From Burkholderia cepacia GG4 (lineage in GTDB: Bacteria; Pseudomonadota; Gammaproteobacteria; Burkholderiales; Burkholderiaceae): a stretch of DNA of 64,000 bases. Shown one piece after another: positions 1 through 9,942 of the stretch (the stretch's first letter is position 1; each line of letters opens with the position of its first letter). The notes below the pieces were generated by a model that did no database searches, was not told the origin of the DNA, and worked only from the letters and a program-made list of their open reading frames with translations. The DNA lies in contig NC_018513.1 in NCBI RefSeq assembly GCF_000292915.1, positions 1,054,001 through 1,118,000 on the forward strand. The letters are read 5' to 3'. A program made the translations under genes and the position numbers.

Positions 1-755
1 GAGCGCAGCCGGTATTCGGGCAGCGTCACCTGCTGCGACCGGTATACGGGGTTCAGCGCGTCGGCCGGCTGGCCGCTGATCGGCTTGATCGGCGTCAGTT
101 CGGTCTCCGTGACACCCTTGAGCAGCCAGTGGCCCGGCGGCTCGTAGCTGCCCGTCTGGGCGATCCGCACGTTCTGCAGCTGGAATTTCGAATCGAATTC
201 GTAGATGCGCACATTGCTGATCGTCGAATCGGGCGACAGGCTGCCGACGTTCACGAAGCGCGTGACCTGCTCGCCGTTCTCGCGGGCCGCGAGCGTGTCC
301 TTCACCCACACGCCCGACTGGAAGTTCGACGACACCGACGCGCCGAGCGCCTGCAGCCGCACGCGTTCGGACAGCTGGTCGGCGTACGGGCCGACGAACT
401 CGCCGATCAGGTAGGTGATGATCACGAGCGGAATGCCGATCTTCAGCAGCGAGCGCAGCGCCTGGTTGGTCGCGAGGCCCGACACGCGGAAGATCGTGAA
501 TTCCGAGTTCGCGGCCATCTGCGCGAACACGTAGATCGCGCTGATCAGCGCGGCGACCGGGATGATCTCGTAGAAGCGCGACGGCGTCTGCAGCGCGACG
601 CGCAGCACCGCGTAGCCGAACTTGTAGTTGCCGTGCCCGACCGAGTTCAGTTCGCTGATCAGGTCGAAGAAGAAGAACAGGCCCGAGAACGCGAACAGGA
701 TGAAGACGAACGTGACGTAGATCTGCCGCGCGAAGTATTTTTCATAGAGCCGCAT
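1..755 (-). CDS. lptG: LPS export ABC transporter permease LptG (partial, C-terminus outside window)
   Basis: Inner-membrane permease of the LptB2FG transporter, which lifts lipopolysaccharide out of the inner membrane toward the LptC/A/D bridge. About 251 residues from the N-terminus are visible, starting MRLYEKYFARQIY and followed by a hydrophobic segment rich in Phe (FVFILFAFSGLFFFF), typical of the YjgP/YjgQ family; the rest (normally about 380 aa in total) lies left of base 1. The start lies 3 bases after the stop of lptF, so the two are co-transcribed, as is usual. The N-terminal transmembrane helices precede the periplasmic beta-jellyroll region. Identification rests on the N-terminal pattern plus adjacency to LptF. 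Confidence 0.93.
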   Translation of the reverse strand, partial: MRLYEKYFARQIYVTFVFILFAFSGLFFFFDLISELNSVGHGNYKFGYAVLRVALQTPSRFYEIIPVAALISAIYVFAQMAANSEFTIFRVSGLATNQALRSLLKIGIPLVIITYLIGEFVGPYADQLSERVRLQALGASVSSNFQSGVWVKDTLAARENGEQVTRFVNVGSLSPDSTISNVRIYEFDSKFQLQNVRIAQTGSYEPPGHWLLKGVTETELTPIKPISGQPADALNPVYRSQQVTLPEYRLR

Positions 756-758
756 CGA

Positions 759-1850
759 TCATGCTCCCGAGCGGCCGAACAGCGCGCGTGTAAACAGCGG
801 ACGATTGCGCACGCGCAACCAGAAGATGAACGCGACGATCACCGCGACGACCGCGTGCAGGCCGACGAGGCCGACGCCGAACGACATCTTGCCCTGTTCG
901 ATCTGCGCCTGGACGACGTTCAGCAGGTTCGAGTAAGTGAGGTAGATCAGTACGGCCATCACGAGGTTGATCGTGCGGCTGCGGCGCGGGTTCTGGTACG
1001 ACAACGGGATGCCGAGCACCAGCAGGTTGATCGCGATCAGCGGCAGCCCCGCGCGCCATGCGAATTCCGCGAGGTTGTCACGCGTCGGGTTGCGCAGCAG
1101 CTCCGGTGTTGGCGTGCTGTTGGTGGTCGGCACGTTGGTGACCGGGGTGCTCGTGATCTTCACGCCGTAGCGCTGGAACTCCATGATCTTGAAGTTCGGC
1201 TGGCCAGGCGTGCCGTCGTAGCGGCGGCCGTCTTCCAGCACGACGAAACGGTCGCCGTCACGGGTTTCCGTATGGCCCGTGTGCGACACGACGACATTCA
1301 CCTTGCCGTTTTCGGTCGACGTGACGAACACGTTCTGCACCTTGCTCTGGTCCGGCGACATCTTCTCGATGAAGAACACGCGATGGTTCGTGGCCGATTC
1401 GCGGAACTGGCCGGGCGCGAGCAGCGAGATCTCGTCGCGCTGCTGGAAGCGCGCCTTGATCATCTTGCTCTGCTGGTTCGACCACGGCCAGCCGACGAAC
1501 GCGAAGAACGCGATCAGCAGGACGATCGGCGTGGCGAACACGCCGATCGGCTTGATCAGGCGCGTGAGGCTCACGCCCGACGCGAGCCAGACGACCATTT
1601 CGGAGTCCCGGTACCACCGGGTCAGCACGAACAGGATCGACACGAATAGCGTGACGACGAGCATCACGGCGAGATAGCCGATGACGGTCAGGCCGATCAG
1701 CACGAGCACGTCCCGCGGATCGATTTCGCCGGACGCGGCATAGCCGACGATGCGGATCATCATCGTCGTGAGCATGATCGTGAGCAGCACCATGAACACG
1801 GCGCCAGCCGTATACGCAAGCTCGCGCTGGAGGGAGCGTTCGAAGATCAT
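759..1850 (-). CDS. lptF: LPS export ABC transporter permease LptF
   Basis: Second permease subunit of the LptB2FG lipopolysaccharide exporter. The 363-residue protein starts MIFERSLQRELAYTAG, the family signature, and has six predicted membrane helices in two groups of three (N-terminal about 15-120, C-terminal about 270-350) around a periplasmic jellyroll. An in-frame start 39 codons upstream is possible, but the extra residues are basic and Pro-rich and do not fit the family, so the start at 1850 is preferred. It is the first gene of lptF-lptG and diverges from pepA across about 120 bp, the common betaproteobacterial arrangement. Confidence 0.95.
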   Translation of the reverse strand: MIFERSLQRELAYTAGAVFMVLLTIMLTTMMIRIVGYAASGEIDPRDVLVLIGLTVIGYLAVMLVVTLFVSILFVLTRWYRDSEMVVWLASGVSLTRLIKPIGVFATPIVLLIAFFAFVGWPWSNQQSKMIKARFQQRDEISLLAPGQFRESATNHRVFFIEKMSPDQSKVQNVFVTSTENGKVNVVVSHTGHTETRDGDRFVVLEDGRRYDGTPGQPNFKIMEFQRYGVKITSTPVTNVPTTNSTPTPELLRNPTRDNLAEFAWRAGLPLIAINLLVLGIPLSYQNPRRSRTINLVMAVLIYLTYSNLLNVVQAQIEQGKMSFGVGLVGLHAVVAVIVAFIFWLRVRNRPLFTRALFGRSGA

Positions 1851-1972
1851 TCTTGATGAGAAGAGGGCGGGAGGCTGCGCACGCGTGGTGGAGCGCTCGC
1901 GCCGCCAGGGGAAAAATAGCGGATAATTGCGGCTTTCATCCTTAGCCCAGATTTTATCCGAGGACAAGCGCG

Positions 1973-3484
1973 ATGGACTTTAGCATAAAAGGCTGTGATT
2001 GGAGCAAAGGCGAGGCCAAGGGGTTCCTGACCGGGAAGTCCGACTGCATCGTGCTCGGCATTTTCGAGGCGCAGACCCTCTCGGGCGCGGCGCTCGACAT
2101 CGACACGGCCACCAAGGGACTGATCTCGCGCGTGGTGAAGGCCGGCGACATGGACGGCAAGCGCGGCAAGACCCTGTTCCTGCACGAAGTATCGGGCATC
2201 GGCGCGTCGCGCGTGCTGCTCGTCGGCCTCGGCAAGCAGGATGCTTTCAATCAGAAAGCCTACAACGACGCAGTGACGGCCGCGTGGCGCGCACTGCTGG
2301 CGACCAAGGTCGTCCAGGTCACGTTCTCGCTCGCGCAACTGCCGGTCGACGAGCGCGGCTCCGACTGGGGCGTGCGCGCGGCGATTCTCGCGCTGCGCAA
2401 CGAGACGTACCGCTTCACGCAGATGAAGAGCAAGCCGGAGCCGGCGTCGCATACGCTCAAGCGCGTCGTGTTCAGCGTCGATCCGTCCGACGAAAAGGCG
2501 GCGAAGCTGGCGATCAAGCAGGCTGTCGCGCTGGCGAACGGGATGGACCTGACCCGCGACCTCGGCAACCTGCCGGGTAACGTGTGCACGCCGACCTATC
2601 TCGGCAACACCGCGAAGCAGATCGCGAAGGATTGGGGCCTGAAGGCCGAGGTGCTCGGCCTGAAGCAGATCCAGGCGCTCAAGATGGGGTCGTTCCTGTC
2701 GGTCGCGCGTGCGTCGGTCGAGCCGCCGCAGTTCATCGTGCTGCACTACCAGGGCGCCGCCGCGAAGGCCGCGCCGGTCGTGCTGGTCGGCAAGGGCATC
2801 ACGTTCGACACGGGCGGTATCTCGCTGAAGCCGGGCGAGGGCATGGACGAGATGAAGTACGACATGTGCGGCGCGGGTTCGGTGCTCGGCACGATGCGTG
2901 CAGTTGCCGAAATGGGCCTGAAGATCAACGTCGTCGCGATCGTGCCGACCTGCGAGAACATGCCGGGCGGCAACGCGACGAAGCCGGGCGACATCGTCAC
3001 CAGCATGAAGGGGCTGACGATCGAGGTGCTGAACACCGACGCCGAGGGCCGCCTGATCCTGTGCGACGCGCTGACCTACGCGGAGCGCTTCAAGCCAGCC
3101 GCGGTGATCGACGTCGCGACGCTGACGGGTGCGTGCGTGATCGCGCTCGGCGGCCACAACAGCGGCCTGTTCTCGAAGGACGATGCGCTCGCGGGCGAAC
3201 TGCTCGACGCCTCGCGCGAAGCGAACGACCCGGCATGGCGCATGCCGCTCGACGACGAGTACCAGGATCAGCTGAAGTCGAATTTCGCGGACATCGCGAA
3301 CATCGGCGGGCGTCCGGCCGGCGCCGTGACGGCTGCGTGCTTCCTCTCGCGCTTCACCGAAAACTATCCGTGGGCGCACCTGGACATCGCCGGTACCGCA
3401 TGGAAGGGTGGTGCCGCGAAGGGCGCGACCGGCCGTCCGGTGCCGCTGCTCGCGCAGTTCCTGATCGACCGCGCCGGCCAGTGA
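1973..3484 (+). CDS. pepA: Leucyl aminopeptidase PepA (M17)
   Basis: Cytosolic hexameric di-metal aminopeptidase that removes N-terminal residues, mainly Leu, from peptides; in some bacteria it also binds DNA in Xer recombination and carAB control. It has 503 residues, normal for the family. The C-terminal catalytic domain is clear: [16 protein letters not shown] around residues 273-288 carries metal and catalytic Lys ligands, and the M17 signature NTDAEGRL lies at 354-361. A purine-rich GAGGACA precedes the ATG. It diverges from lptF and is followed 34 bp later by holC, the same pepA-holC order seen in many beta- and gammaproteobacteria. Confidence 0.97.
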   Translation: MDFSIKGCDWSKGEAKGFLTGKSDCIVLGIFEAQTLSGAALDIDTATKGLISRVVKAGDMDGKRGKTLFLHEVSGIGASRVLLVGLGKQDAFNQKAYNDAVTAAWRALLATKVVQVTFSLAQLPVDERGSDWGVRAAILALRNETYRFTQMKSKPEPASHTLKRVVFSVDPSDEKAAKLAIKQAVALANGMDLTRDLGNLPGNVCTPTYLGNTAKQIAKDWGLKAEVLGLKQIQALKMGSFLSVARASVEPPQFIVLHYQGAAAKAAPVVLVGKGITFDTGGISLKPGEGMDEMKYDMCGAGSVLGTMRAVAEMGLKINVVAIVPTCENMPGGNATKPGDIVTSMKGLTIEVLNTDAEGRLILCDALTYAERFKPAAVIDVATLTGACVIALGGHNSGLFSKDDALAGELLDASREANDPAWRMPLDDEYQDQLKSNFADIANIGGRPAGAVTAACFLSRFTENYPWAHLDIAGTAWKGGAAKGATGRPVPLLAQFLIDRAGQ

Positions 3485-3518
3485 TGGCGGGTCTCACGAC
3501 GATGCGGGTACGCGAGCA

Positions 3519-3935
3519 ATGACGCGAATCGATTTCCATTCGAACGTCGGCGATTCGCTCGCGTACGCGTGCCGGCTGCTGCGCAAGGCCTACCTGGCCG
3601 GGCAGCCGGTCGTCGTGCTCGCGGAACCCGCGCGCTTGCGCGCACTCGACGAGCAGCTCTGGACGTTTTCGCCGCTCGATTTCATCCCGCATTGCGGCGT
3701 CGACAGCGCGCACGCGGCCGGCACGCCGATCGTGCTGACCGCCGACCTCGACCAGGCGCCGCATCATCACGTGCTGCTGAACCTCGGCGCGGCCGTGCCC
3801 GCGCAGTTCGCCCGCTTCGAGCGCCTGCTCGAAGTGGTCGGCAATGCGCCGGACGAGCTGGCCGCGGGCCGCGACCGCTACCGCTTCTACCGCGATCGCG
3901 GATACGCGCTGAACAACTACAAGCAGGGCAGCTGA
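3519..3935 (+). CDS. holC: DNA polymerase III chi subunit HolC
   Basis: Chi subunit of the replicative polymerase clamp loader; with psi (HolD) it connects the gamma complex to single-stranded DNA-binding protein. The protein has 138 residues and starts MTRIDFHSNVGDSLAYACRL, which aligns with the HolC start; the conserved LWTFSPLDFIPH segment (about residues 48-59) and a C-terminal RYRFYRDRGYAL follow. It lies directly after pepA, as in E. coli, and is probably in the same transcript. The short length and lack of a signal peptide fit a cytoplasmic replisome subunit. Confidence 0.93.
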   Translation: MTRIDFHSNVGDSLAYACRLLRKAYLAGQPVVVLAEPARLRALDEQLWTFSPLDFIPHCGVDSAHAAGTPIVLTADLDQAPHHHVLLNLGAAVPAQFARFERLLEVVGNAPDELAAGRDRYRFYRDRGYALNNYKQGS

Positions 3936-3960
3936 CCGAAACCGTCGACGGAGCGTTGCC

Positions 3961-4752
3961 GTGACACAAGCCGAATCATCCTCGATCCCGACGCTGACCG
4001 ACGTGCTGGTGCCGGGCAAGCCGGTGCCGCCGCGTTCGTCCGCGACCGATGCGTCGCCGCGCGACGATGCCGCCGTTCCGGTGCTGACCGAGGTGGTCGC
4101 GCCGGATCACGCAGCCACTGCAACCGTCCCGTTGCAACACACGGGAGCCGACCCCGAATCCGTGGTGGTCGAACCGGTGCCGACACCTGACGTCCCGGCC
4201 GTCGAGCTGCCCGGCGATGCGGGCGCGACGGGCGATAGCGACGCACCGGCCGCATCCGGTGCCGCCGAGTACGTCGTCACCGAGGAATCGGCTGCGATGC
4301 ATGCGCCGCTGCGGTCGGCGCTCGCTGCCGACGATGCTCGACAGCCCGCTTTCGCCGCGGCACCGCGCGAGCCGGCCGTCCATGCCGACGACGCGGTGCT
4401 GCCGCAGGCGGTCCTGCCGGCCGCTGCCGGGCTGGCTGCAGCCGCGTGGCTGCCGGACCGCGCTCCCGACGCGTCGCAACCACCGGATCCGCATGTGGCC
4501 GCCGCGCTGACACCGGAGGACGCGCAGCATATCGCCGAGCGTCTGCGCAATCGGCTGACGAATTATCTGAGCGGGGACGGGCGCGAGGCCATCGAGGCCC
4601 GCTGCCGCGACGCGCTGCACGACCATACGGCCTGGCTGGTCGGCCAGATCACGCGCGAAGTCGCGCTGGCGCTCGAAACGGAAGTGATGGATTGGGTTCG
4701 CGACGCGGTCGACGAAGAGATCGCCCGCCGCCGGACCGGTCATTCAGGCTGA
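3961..4752 (+). CDS. DUF2486 family protein, function unknown
   Basis: A 263-residue protein starting at a GTG codon 26 bp after holC, probably in the pepA-holC operon. The first about 180 residues are low-complexity (Ala, Pro, Asp, Val, Thr), start MTQAESSSIPTLTDVLVPG and look disordered. A second short motif (VLTEVV, near residue 42) echoes the N-terminal LTDVLVPG. Only the last about 75 residues look folded: ERLRNRLTNYLSGDGREAIE onward to DEEIARRR, an amphipathic helical region. This matches the DUF2486 family of Burkholderia and relatives. There is no signal peptide or membrane segment. The function is unknown; a helical tail behind a long linker suggests a tether or partner-binding protein, but that is inference. 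Confidence 0.8.
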   Translation: MTQAESSSIPTLTDVLVPGKPVPPRSSATDASPRDDAAVPVLTEVVAPDHAATATVPLQHTGADPESVVVEPVPTPDVPAVELPGDAGATGDSDAPAASGAAEYVVTEESAAMHAPLRSALAADDARQPAFAAAPREPAVHADDAVLPQAVLPAAAGLAAAAWLPDRAPDASQPPDPHVAAALTPEDAQHIAERLRNRLTNYLSGDGREAIEARCRDALHDHTAWLVGQITREVALALETEVMDWVRDAVDEEIARRRTGHSG

Positions 4753-4903
4753 ACGGACGGTCGTTTCGTGCGCCGGGGCCGCGGGCGCGGTTCCGGTCGT
4801 CGTCGACGAGATCACCGGCCCCACCGGCCCGTTGGCAGCGCGGGGCAACAGGGCGGGCGAAAGCGCACCGCACACGGCGCGTGCGCGCGCCGGATCACCC
4901 GGC

Positions 4904-5233
4904 TCAATGCAGCGACAGCACCCATTGCGCGAGCGTGTGCGCTTCGGCGCTCGTCAGCTGCGTATTCGCGGGCATCGGCACGCCGCCCCACACACCGACA
5001 CTACCCTTCACGATCGACTGAGCAAGGTAATCGACGGCGTCGGTGCGCGCCGCATACTTGCCGGCGATGTCGTGGAACGACGGGCCCATCAGCGGCTTGC
5101 TGACCGCATGGCAGGCCATGCAGTTCTTGCGCTGCGCGAGCGCGAGCCCGTCGCCGGCCTGGTCGGCGTGCGCCGCCGCGGCGCTGCCGGTCAGCAGCGT
5201 CACGAACAGCGCGCGCAATATCGTCTGTTTCAT
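4904..5233 (-). CDS. Class I cytochrome c (c551/c552 type), periplasmic
   Basis: Small soluble electron carrier of 109 residues. An N-terminal Sec signal (MKQTILRALFVTLLTGSAAAAHA) is followed by one heme-binding CxxCH (NCMACH, about residues 37-42) and a C-terminal Met axial ligand in GGVPMPAN (about residues 87-90). The conserved PLMGPSFHDIAGKY motif places it in the cytochrome c551/c552 group. It probably passes electrons to an oxidase or peroxidase. It appears monocistronic; a perfect TATAAT lies upstream at 5277-5282 on the same strand. Confidence 0.92.
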   Translation of the reverse strand: MKQTILRALFVTLLTGSAAAAHADQAGDGLALAQRKNCMACHAVSKPLMGPSFHDIAGKYAARTDAVDYLAQSIVKGSVGVWGGVPMPANTQLTSAEAHTLAQWVLSLH

Positions 5234-5276
5234 GCGGTTCTCCGCCGGCGGGGATGGCCGGCTTCACGGTTCGCGC

Positions 5277-5282
5277 ATTATA
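5277..5282 (-). promoter_or_regulatory. Probable -10 element of the cytochrome c gene
   Basis: Perfect TATAAT on the minus strand, 44 bases before the cytochrome c start, in an A/T-rich patch unusual for this GC-rich window. The -35 region is T-rich but not close to TTGACA. This is a consensus match only. Confidence 0.5.
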
Positions 5283-5358
5283 AAAGCAAAGCAAAAGCAC
5301 GTTTTGCGCGTTTCCCGGTCGGCCGTCTGCAATCGGGGCGCATGACCGCCGACGCGCA

Positions 5359-7032
5359 TCAGCCGGTGACGGCGCCCTGGTTCGCCGGGCGGGCGAGCGC
5401 CGCATACTTGGCGAGCACGCCGCGCGTGTAGCGTGGCGCCGGCTGCTTCCACGCGGCGCGTCGGCGCGCGAGCTCCGCGTCGTCGACGTTCAGCTGCAGC
5501 ACCAGTCGGTGCGCGTCGATGGTGATCGAGTCGCCTTCCTGCACGAGCGCGATCGTGCCGCCGACGAACGCTTCGGGCGCGACGTGGCCGACCACCATGC
5601 CCCAAGTACCGCCCGAGAAGCGGCCGTCGGTGATGAAGCCGACCGACTCGCCGAGCCCCTTGCCGATGATCGCCGACGTCGGCGCGAGCATTTCAGGCAT
5701 CCCGGGGCCCCCCTGCGGGCCGAGGTAGCGCAGCACGAGCACGTCGCCCGCGCGGATCCTGTCGCCGAGGATCGCGTCCATCGCGCTTTGCTCGTCGTCG
5801 AACACGCGCGCGGGGCCCGTGATCACCGGGTTCTTCAGGCCGGTGATCTTCGCGACCGCACCGTCTTCCGCGAGATTGCCCTTCAGGATCGCGAGATGGC
5901 CCTGCCTGTACAGCGCGCGGTCGATCGGGAAGATCACCTTCTGGTCCGCGCGCGGCACGCCCGGCACGTCCTTCAGTTCCTCGGCGATCGTGCGGCCGGT
6001 GATCGTCATGCAGTCGCCGTGCAGCAAGCCCGCATCGAGCAGGATCTTCAGCACCTGCGGGATCCCGCCGGCCTGGTGCAGGTCGGTCGCGACGTACTGG
6101 CCCGACGGCTTCAGGTCGCAGATCACGGGCACGCGCTGGCGGATGCGCTCGAAGTCGTCGATCGTCCAGTCGACCTCGGCCGCGTGCGCGATCGCGAGAT
6201 AGTGCAGCACCGCGTTGGTCGAGCCGCCGGTCGCCATGATCAGCGACACCGCGTTCTCGATCGACGCCTTGGTGATGATGTCGCGCGGCTTCAGGTCGCG
6301 TTTCACGGCTTCGACCAGCACGCGCGCCGATTCGGCGGCCGAATCGACCTTCTCCTCGTCGGGGTTCGCCATCGTCGACGAATACATCAGCGACATGCCG
6401 AGCGCCTCGAACGACGAGCTCATCGTGTTCGCGGTGTACATGCCGCCACACGAGCCGGACGTCGGGCACGCGTTCTGCTCGACCCCTTCGAAATCCTCCT
6501 GCGACATCCGGCCGGCCGTGAACTCGCCGACCGCCTCGAACGACGACACGATCGTCAGGTCGCGACCCTTCCAGTGGCCGGGACGGATCGTGCCGCCGTA
6601 AACGTAGATGCCCGGCACGTTCAGCCGCGCCAGCGCGATCATGCCGCCCGGCATGTTCTTGTCGCAGCCCCCGACGACCACCACGCCGTCCATCCACTGG
6701 CCCTGTACGCAGGTCTCGATGCAGTCGGCGATGACTTCGCGCGACACGAGCGAGTACTTCATGCCCTCGGTTCCCATCGACATGCCATCCGAGATCGTCG
6801 GCGTGCCGAAGATCTGCGGGTTCGCGCCGGCCGCCTTCACGGCCGCGACCGCGGCGTCCGACAGCCGCTGCAGGCCCGAGTTGCACGGCGTGATCGTCGA
6901 GTGGCCGTTCGCGATGCCGACCATCGGCTTGTCGAAATCGTCCTTCTGGTAGCCGAGGGCGTAATACATCGAGCGGTTCGGCGAACGGGCCACGCCTTGC
7001 GTGATGTGCTTCGAGCGACGGTTGTACGACAT
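5359..7032 (-). CDS. ilvD: Dihydroxy-acid dehydratase IlvD
   Basis: Dehydrates 2,3-dihydroxy-isovalerate and 2,3-dihydroxy-3-methylvalerate in valine/isoleucine and pantothenate synthesis; it needs an Fe-S cluster and Mg2+. It has 557 residues from the start [17 protein letters not shown]. Probable cluster ligands are Cys50, Cys123 ([10 protein letters not shown]) and Cys195 ([12 protein letters not shown]), and the C-terminal [19 protein letters not shown] is diagnostic. An in-frame start 30 codons upstream is rejected because GGAG lies just before the chosen ATG. It diverges from a LysR regulator, which is a candidate controller. Confidence 0.97.
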   Translation of the reverse strand: MSYNRRSKHITQGVARSPNRSMYYALGYQKDDFDKPMVGIANGHSTITPCNSGLQRLSDAAVAAVKAAGANPQIFGTPTISDGMSMGTEGMKYSLVSREVIADCIETCVQGQWMDGVVVVGGCDKNMPGGMIALARLNVPGIYVYGGTIRPGHWKGRDLTIVSSFEAVGEFTAGRMSQEDFEGVEQNACPTSGSCGGMYTANTMSSSFEALGMSLMYSSTMANPDEEKVDSAAESARVLVEAVKRDLKPRDIITKASIENAVSLIMATGGSTNAVLHYLAIAHAAEVDWTIDDFERIRQRVPVICDLKPSGQYVATDLHQAGGIPQVLKILLDAGLLHGDCMTITGRTIAEELKDVPGVPRADQKVIFPIDRALYRQGHLAILKGNLAEDGAVAKITGLKNPVITGPARVFDDEQSAMDAILGDRIRAGDVLVLRYLGPQGGPGMPEMLAPTSAIIGKGLGESVGFITDGRFSGGTWGMVVGHVAPEAFVGGTIALVQEGDSITIDAHRLVLQLNVDDAELARRRAAWKQPAPRYTRGVLAKYAALARPANQGAVTG

Positions 7033-7167
7033 GGGGGACTCCATCGTTGTATTGGCGACGCCCGCGAACGGCGTGCCGGTTCGGATGAAACAAGCATGGA
7101 GTTTCCACTTTGGGATGTCCAATATATTATTTGTCGCTTATTAAGTCGTTTTGCGAATGAGTGAAGC

Positions 7168-8085
7168 ATGGCCGATCCGACGCCCGACCTGCGCCAGTGG
7201 CGCTATTTCGCGACCGTTGCCGACGAGCGCCATTTCGGCCGCGCGGCCGAGCGCCTGTCGATGACGCAGCCGCCGCTGTCGCAGGCGATCCGGGCGCTCG
7301 AGGAGGCACTCGGCGTCGCGCTGTTCGTGCGCACCAAGCGCTCGGTCGCGCTGACGGCGGTCGGTGCGGCACTGCTGCCCGACGTGCGCCGGCTGCTCGC
7401 GTCGGCCGACGCGCTGCCGCCGCTCGCGCGGCGCCTCGCGCGCGGCGAGGCCGGCTCGCTGTCGCTCGCGTTCGTGTCGACCGCGGATTACGGGTTGCTG
7501 CCGTCGCTGCTGCGCGCGTTCGGCGCGCGCTATCCGCAGGTGCGCCTGCAGCTCGCGGAGGCGACGAGCGACGTGCAGATCGACGAACTCGTCGCGGGCC
7601 GCATCGACGCGGGGCTCGTGATACCGCCGGTGCCGCCGCGTCATGCGGTCGGGCTGTCGTACCTGCCGGTGCTGCGCGAGCCGCTGGTGGTCGCGATGCC
7701 GGCGGCCGCGGCGCCCGACGCGCCCGAGGACGAACCCGTGCATCTGGCCGACCTGGCCGCGCTGCCGCTCGTGATCTTTCCGCGTCGTTTGGCGCCCGGC
7801 TTTTATGACATCATTACGGGCTGCTACGGCGCGGCGGGGGAAACCCCGCGCATCGGCCAGGAGGCGATCCAGATGCAGACGATCGTCAGCCTCGTGTCGG
7901 CCGGCATGGGCGTCGCACTGGTGCCTCAGTCGCTGCGTAACCTGCGGCGCACCGGCGTGGTCTACCGTCCGCTCGCCGGCGTTTCGCCGGTCGTCGAGAC
8001 GGGCCTCGTCTGGCGCACGGGCGACGTGAGTCCCGTGCTCGCAGGCTTCATCGACGTCGTGCGTGCGCACGGTCTCGCCACTTGA
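7168..8085 (+). CDS. LysR-family transcriptional regulator, divergent from ilvD
   Basis: A 305-residue LysR-type regulator. The N-terminal winged helix-turn-helix (about residues 8-67) shows FGRAAERLSMTQPPLSQAIR followed by LEEALGVALFVRT, and the C-terminal two-lobed effector domain runs from about 95. The AT-rich 135 bp between it and ilvD, including a tract near 7120-7145, is where LysR proteins usually bind to control both themselves and the divergent neighbour. Control of ilvD is inferred from position only. The DNA-binding domain resembles the BenM/CatM/CynR-type group, so a different, aromatic- or organic-acid effector is possible. Confidence 0.9.
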   Translation: MADPTPDLRQWRYFATVADERHFGRAAERLSMTQPPLSQAIRALEEALGVALFVRTKRSVALTAVGAALLPDVRRLLASADALPPLARRLARGEAGSLSLAFVSTADYGLLPSLLRAFGARYPQVRLQLAEATSDVQIDELVAGRIDAGLVIPPVPPRHAVGLSYLPVLREPLVVAMPAAAAPDAPEDEPVHLADLAALPLVIFPRRLAPGFYDIITGCYGAAGETPRIGQEAIQMQTIVSLVSAGMGVALVPQSLRNLRRTGVVYRPLAGVSPVVETGLVWRTGDVSPVLAGFIDVVRAHGLAT

Positions 8086-8174
8086 TGCGAACGATGCCGC
8101 GCCGGCGCCGTCCAATGCGCGGTGCGGCGCCGGTGCGAGCGCCGTACCGCATTCGAAAACTTCATCGCTAACCC

Positions 8175-9065
8175 ATGATCATTCACCCGAATTTCGACCC
8201 CGTAGCGATCCATCTCGGGCCGCTGGCCGTGCGCTGGTACGGCCTCATGTATCTCGTCGGCTTCATCGCGGCGATCGTCGTCGGCCGGATCCGCCTGAAG
8301 CTGCCGCATGTCGCGGCGCAGGGCTGGACCGCGAAGGACATCGACGACATGATGTTCTACGGCGTGCTGGGCACCGTGCTCGGCGGCCGGCTCGGCTACG
8401 TGCTGTTCTACAAGGCCGACTTCTACTTCTCGCATCCGCTCGACGTGTTCAAGGTGTGGGAAGGCGGGATGTCGTTCCACGGCGGCTTCCTCGGCGTGAC
8501 GCTCGCGATGGTGCTGTTCGCGTGGCAGCGCAAGCGCAACTGGCTGCAGGTCACCGACTTCGTCGCGCCGATGGTGCCGACGGGGCTCGCGGCCGGGCGG
8601 CTCGGCAACTTCATCAACGGCGAGCTGTGGGGCCGCGTGACCGATCCGGGCGCGCCGTGGGCGATGCTGTTCCCGGGCGCGATGCGCGACGACGCGGCGT
8701 GGTTGCCGAAGCATCCGGCGCTCGTCGAGAAGTGGCATCTCGCCGACGTGTTCATGCAGTACCAGATGCTGCCGCGCCATCCTTCGCAGCTCTATGAAAT
8801 TGCGCTCGAAGGCATTGCGCTGTTCTTCGTGCTGTTCTTCTTCGCGCGCAAGCCGCGGCCGATGGGCGCGGTGTCGGCGCTGTTCCTGATCGGCTACGGG
8901 CTCGCACGTTTCACGGTCGAATTCGCACGCGAACCGGACGACTTCCTCGGCCTGCTCGCACTCGGCCTGTCGATGGGGCAGTGGCTGTCGCTGCCGATGA
9001 TCCTCGCGGGCATCGCGATGCTGGTGTGGGCGTATCGCCGCCGCGCGGCGAATGCGGTCGCGTAA
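8175..9065 (+). CDS. lgt: Prolipoprotein diacylglyceryl transferase Lgt
   Basis: Inner-membrane enzyme that transfers diacylglyceryl from phosphatidylglycerol to the lipobox cysteine, the first step of lipoprotein maturation. The 296-residue protein has about seven membrane segments. It contains the catalytic-region HGGFLG (His102) and the Lgt signature [13 protein letters not shown] starting at Arg142, plus RHPSQLYE near residue 199. The start [17 protein letters not shown] is typical. A bidirectional-looking hairpin at 9144-9172 ends transcription. The OmpA-like and SodC-like lipoproteins in this window would be its substrates. Confidence 0.97.
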   Translation: MIIHPNFDPVAIHLGPLAVRWYGLMYLVGFIAAIVVGRIRLKLPHVAAQGWTAKDIDDMMFYGVLGTVLGGRLGYVLFYKADFYFSHPLDVFKVWEGGMSFHGGFLGVTLAMVLFAWQRKRNWLQVTDFVAPMVPTGLAAGRLGNFINGELWGRVTDPGAPWAMLFPGAMRDDAAWLPKHPALVEKWHLADVFMQYQMLPRHPSQLYEIALEGIALFFVLFFFARKPRPMGAVSALFLIGYGLARFTVEFAREPDDFLGLLALGLSMGQWLSLPMILAGIAMLVWAYRRRAANAVA

Positions 9066-9143
9066 CGCGCGACGTGTGGTGTGCGCGTGATGCGATGCCG
9101 ATGCACAAGGTCGGCACGCGGATCGCGCGCAGGATCACAAACG

Positions 9144-9172
9144 AAAAACGCCGGCCATCGGGCCGGCGTTTT
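9144..9172. terminator. Bidirectional rho-independent terminator between lgt and the SIMPL gene
   Basis: An 8-bp perfect GC stem (CGCCGGCC / GGCCGGCG, loop ATCG) is flanked by five A on the left and four T on the right, so it can terminate both the rightward lgt and the leftward SIMPL transcript. Confidence 0.85.
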
Positions 9173-9201
9173 CGCATCTGCTGACAGCAGCGCGATGCGC
9201 G

Positions 9202-9942
9202 TTACTTCATCTGCACCGAACCGTTGACGGTGACGGACACGGTCGTCTTGCCGCCTTCGACCGAGATCGGCGCGCTCATCTTCGCGCTGTCCATCGGCGC
9301 CGCGGCCATCGCCATCATGCGCGGGTACGGCTGCACGTTGCGGCCGCCGCCGACGTTCACGTCGCGGATCGAATAGCTGCTGTAGCCGAATGCCTTCGCG
9401 GCTTCGTCCGCGCGCGCGCGGAACGACTTGATCGCTTCGGTCGTGAGCTTCTGCTCGGCCGCGCGCTGCGCTTCGGGCGACAGCGAGAACTCGACGTTCG
9501 CAACTTGCAGCTGGTTCGACAGCTGGCCCGCGAGCTTCGACGCCGCCGCGAAATCGCGCGACTCGAGCACGACTTCGGTACGGCCGCGCCATGCGGAGAT
9601 CTTCCCGTCGCGATCGGTGCTCGGATACACCGAGAACGCACCGGTGTGCGCGGTGACGCCCGACACGCCCTTCGCCTGCGCGAGCGCCGCGTCGGCGCGC
9701 TGGTTCAGCGCGGACGTCAGGCTGCCCGGGTCCTTCGCCTGCTGCTCGTAGAACAGCGTGATGTGGATGATGTCTTGCGGCACGTCGGCGCTGGCCTGCG
9801 ACGACAGCGACAGCACGCCGGCCGGCTCTGGAAAGTGCGGGTTCGCCGTCTGCGCGTGCGCAGCCGGCGACGCGAGCGTCAGCGCGACGGGGACGGCAGC
9901 GGCGAGGGCGAGCGACAGCGCGAGTGCGGATTTCCTGGTCAT
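9202..9942 (-). CDS. SIMPL-domain (DUF541) periplasmic protein
   Basis: A 246-residue secreted protein with a clear signal peptide (MTRKSALALSLALAAAVPVALTL... cut near AHA-Q, about residue 31). The rest fits the SIMPL/DUF541 family: SSQASADVPQDIIHITLFYE, GVSGVTAHTGAFSVYPS and a C-terminal VSVTVNGSVQMK. Members such as E. coli YggE and Brucella BP26 are periplasmic or outer-membrane-associated oligomers linked to oxidative or envelope stress; the biochemical role is not known. It lies downstream of the EVE gene on the same strand, 192 bp away, so it probably has its own promoter. Confidence 0.88.
   Translation of the reverse strand: MTRKSALALSLALAAAVPVALTLASPAAHAQTANPHFPEPAGVLSLSSQASADVPQDIIHITLFYEQQAKDPGSLTSALNQRADAALAQAKGVSGVTAHTGAFSVYPSTDRDGKISAWRGRTEVVLESRDFAAASKLAGQLSNQLQVANVEFSLSPEAQRAAEQKLTTEAIKSFRARADEAAKAFGYSSYSIRDVNVGGGRNVQPYPRMMAMAAAPMDSAKMSAPISVEGGKTTVSVTVNGSVQMK

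Noticed and set aside
129..1649. Plus-strand frame of about 500 codons opposite lptG and lptF
   Set aside because: Antisense shadow of the permease genes; the product is highly charged and has no domain.
4753..4903. Possible small gene between the DUF2486 and cytochrome c genes
   Set aside because: Only Arg-rich frames without ribosome sites are present; the genes converge here and 151 bases is ordinary spacing.
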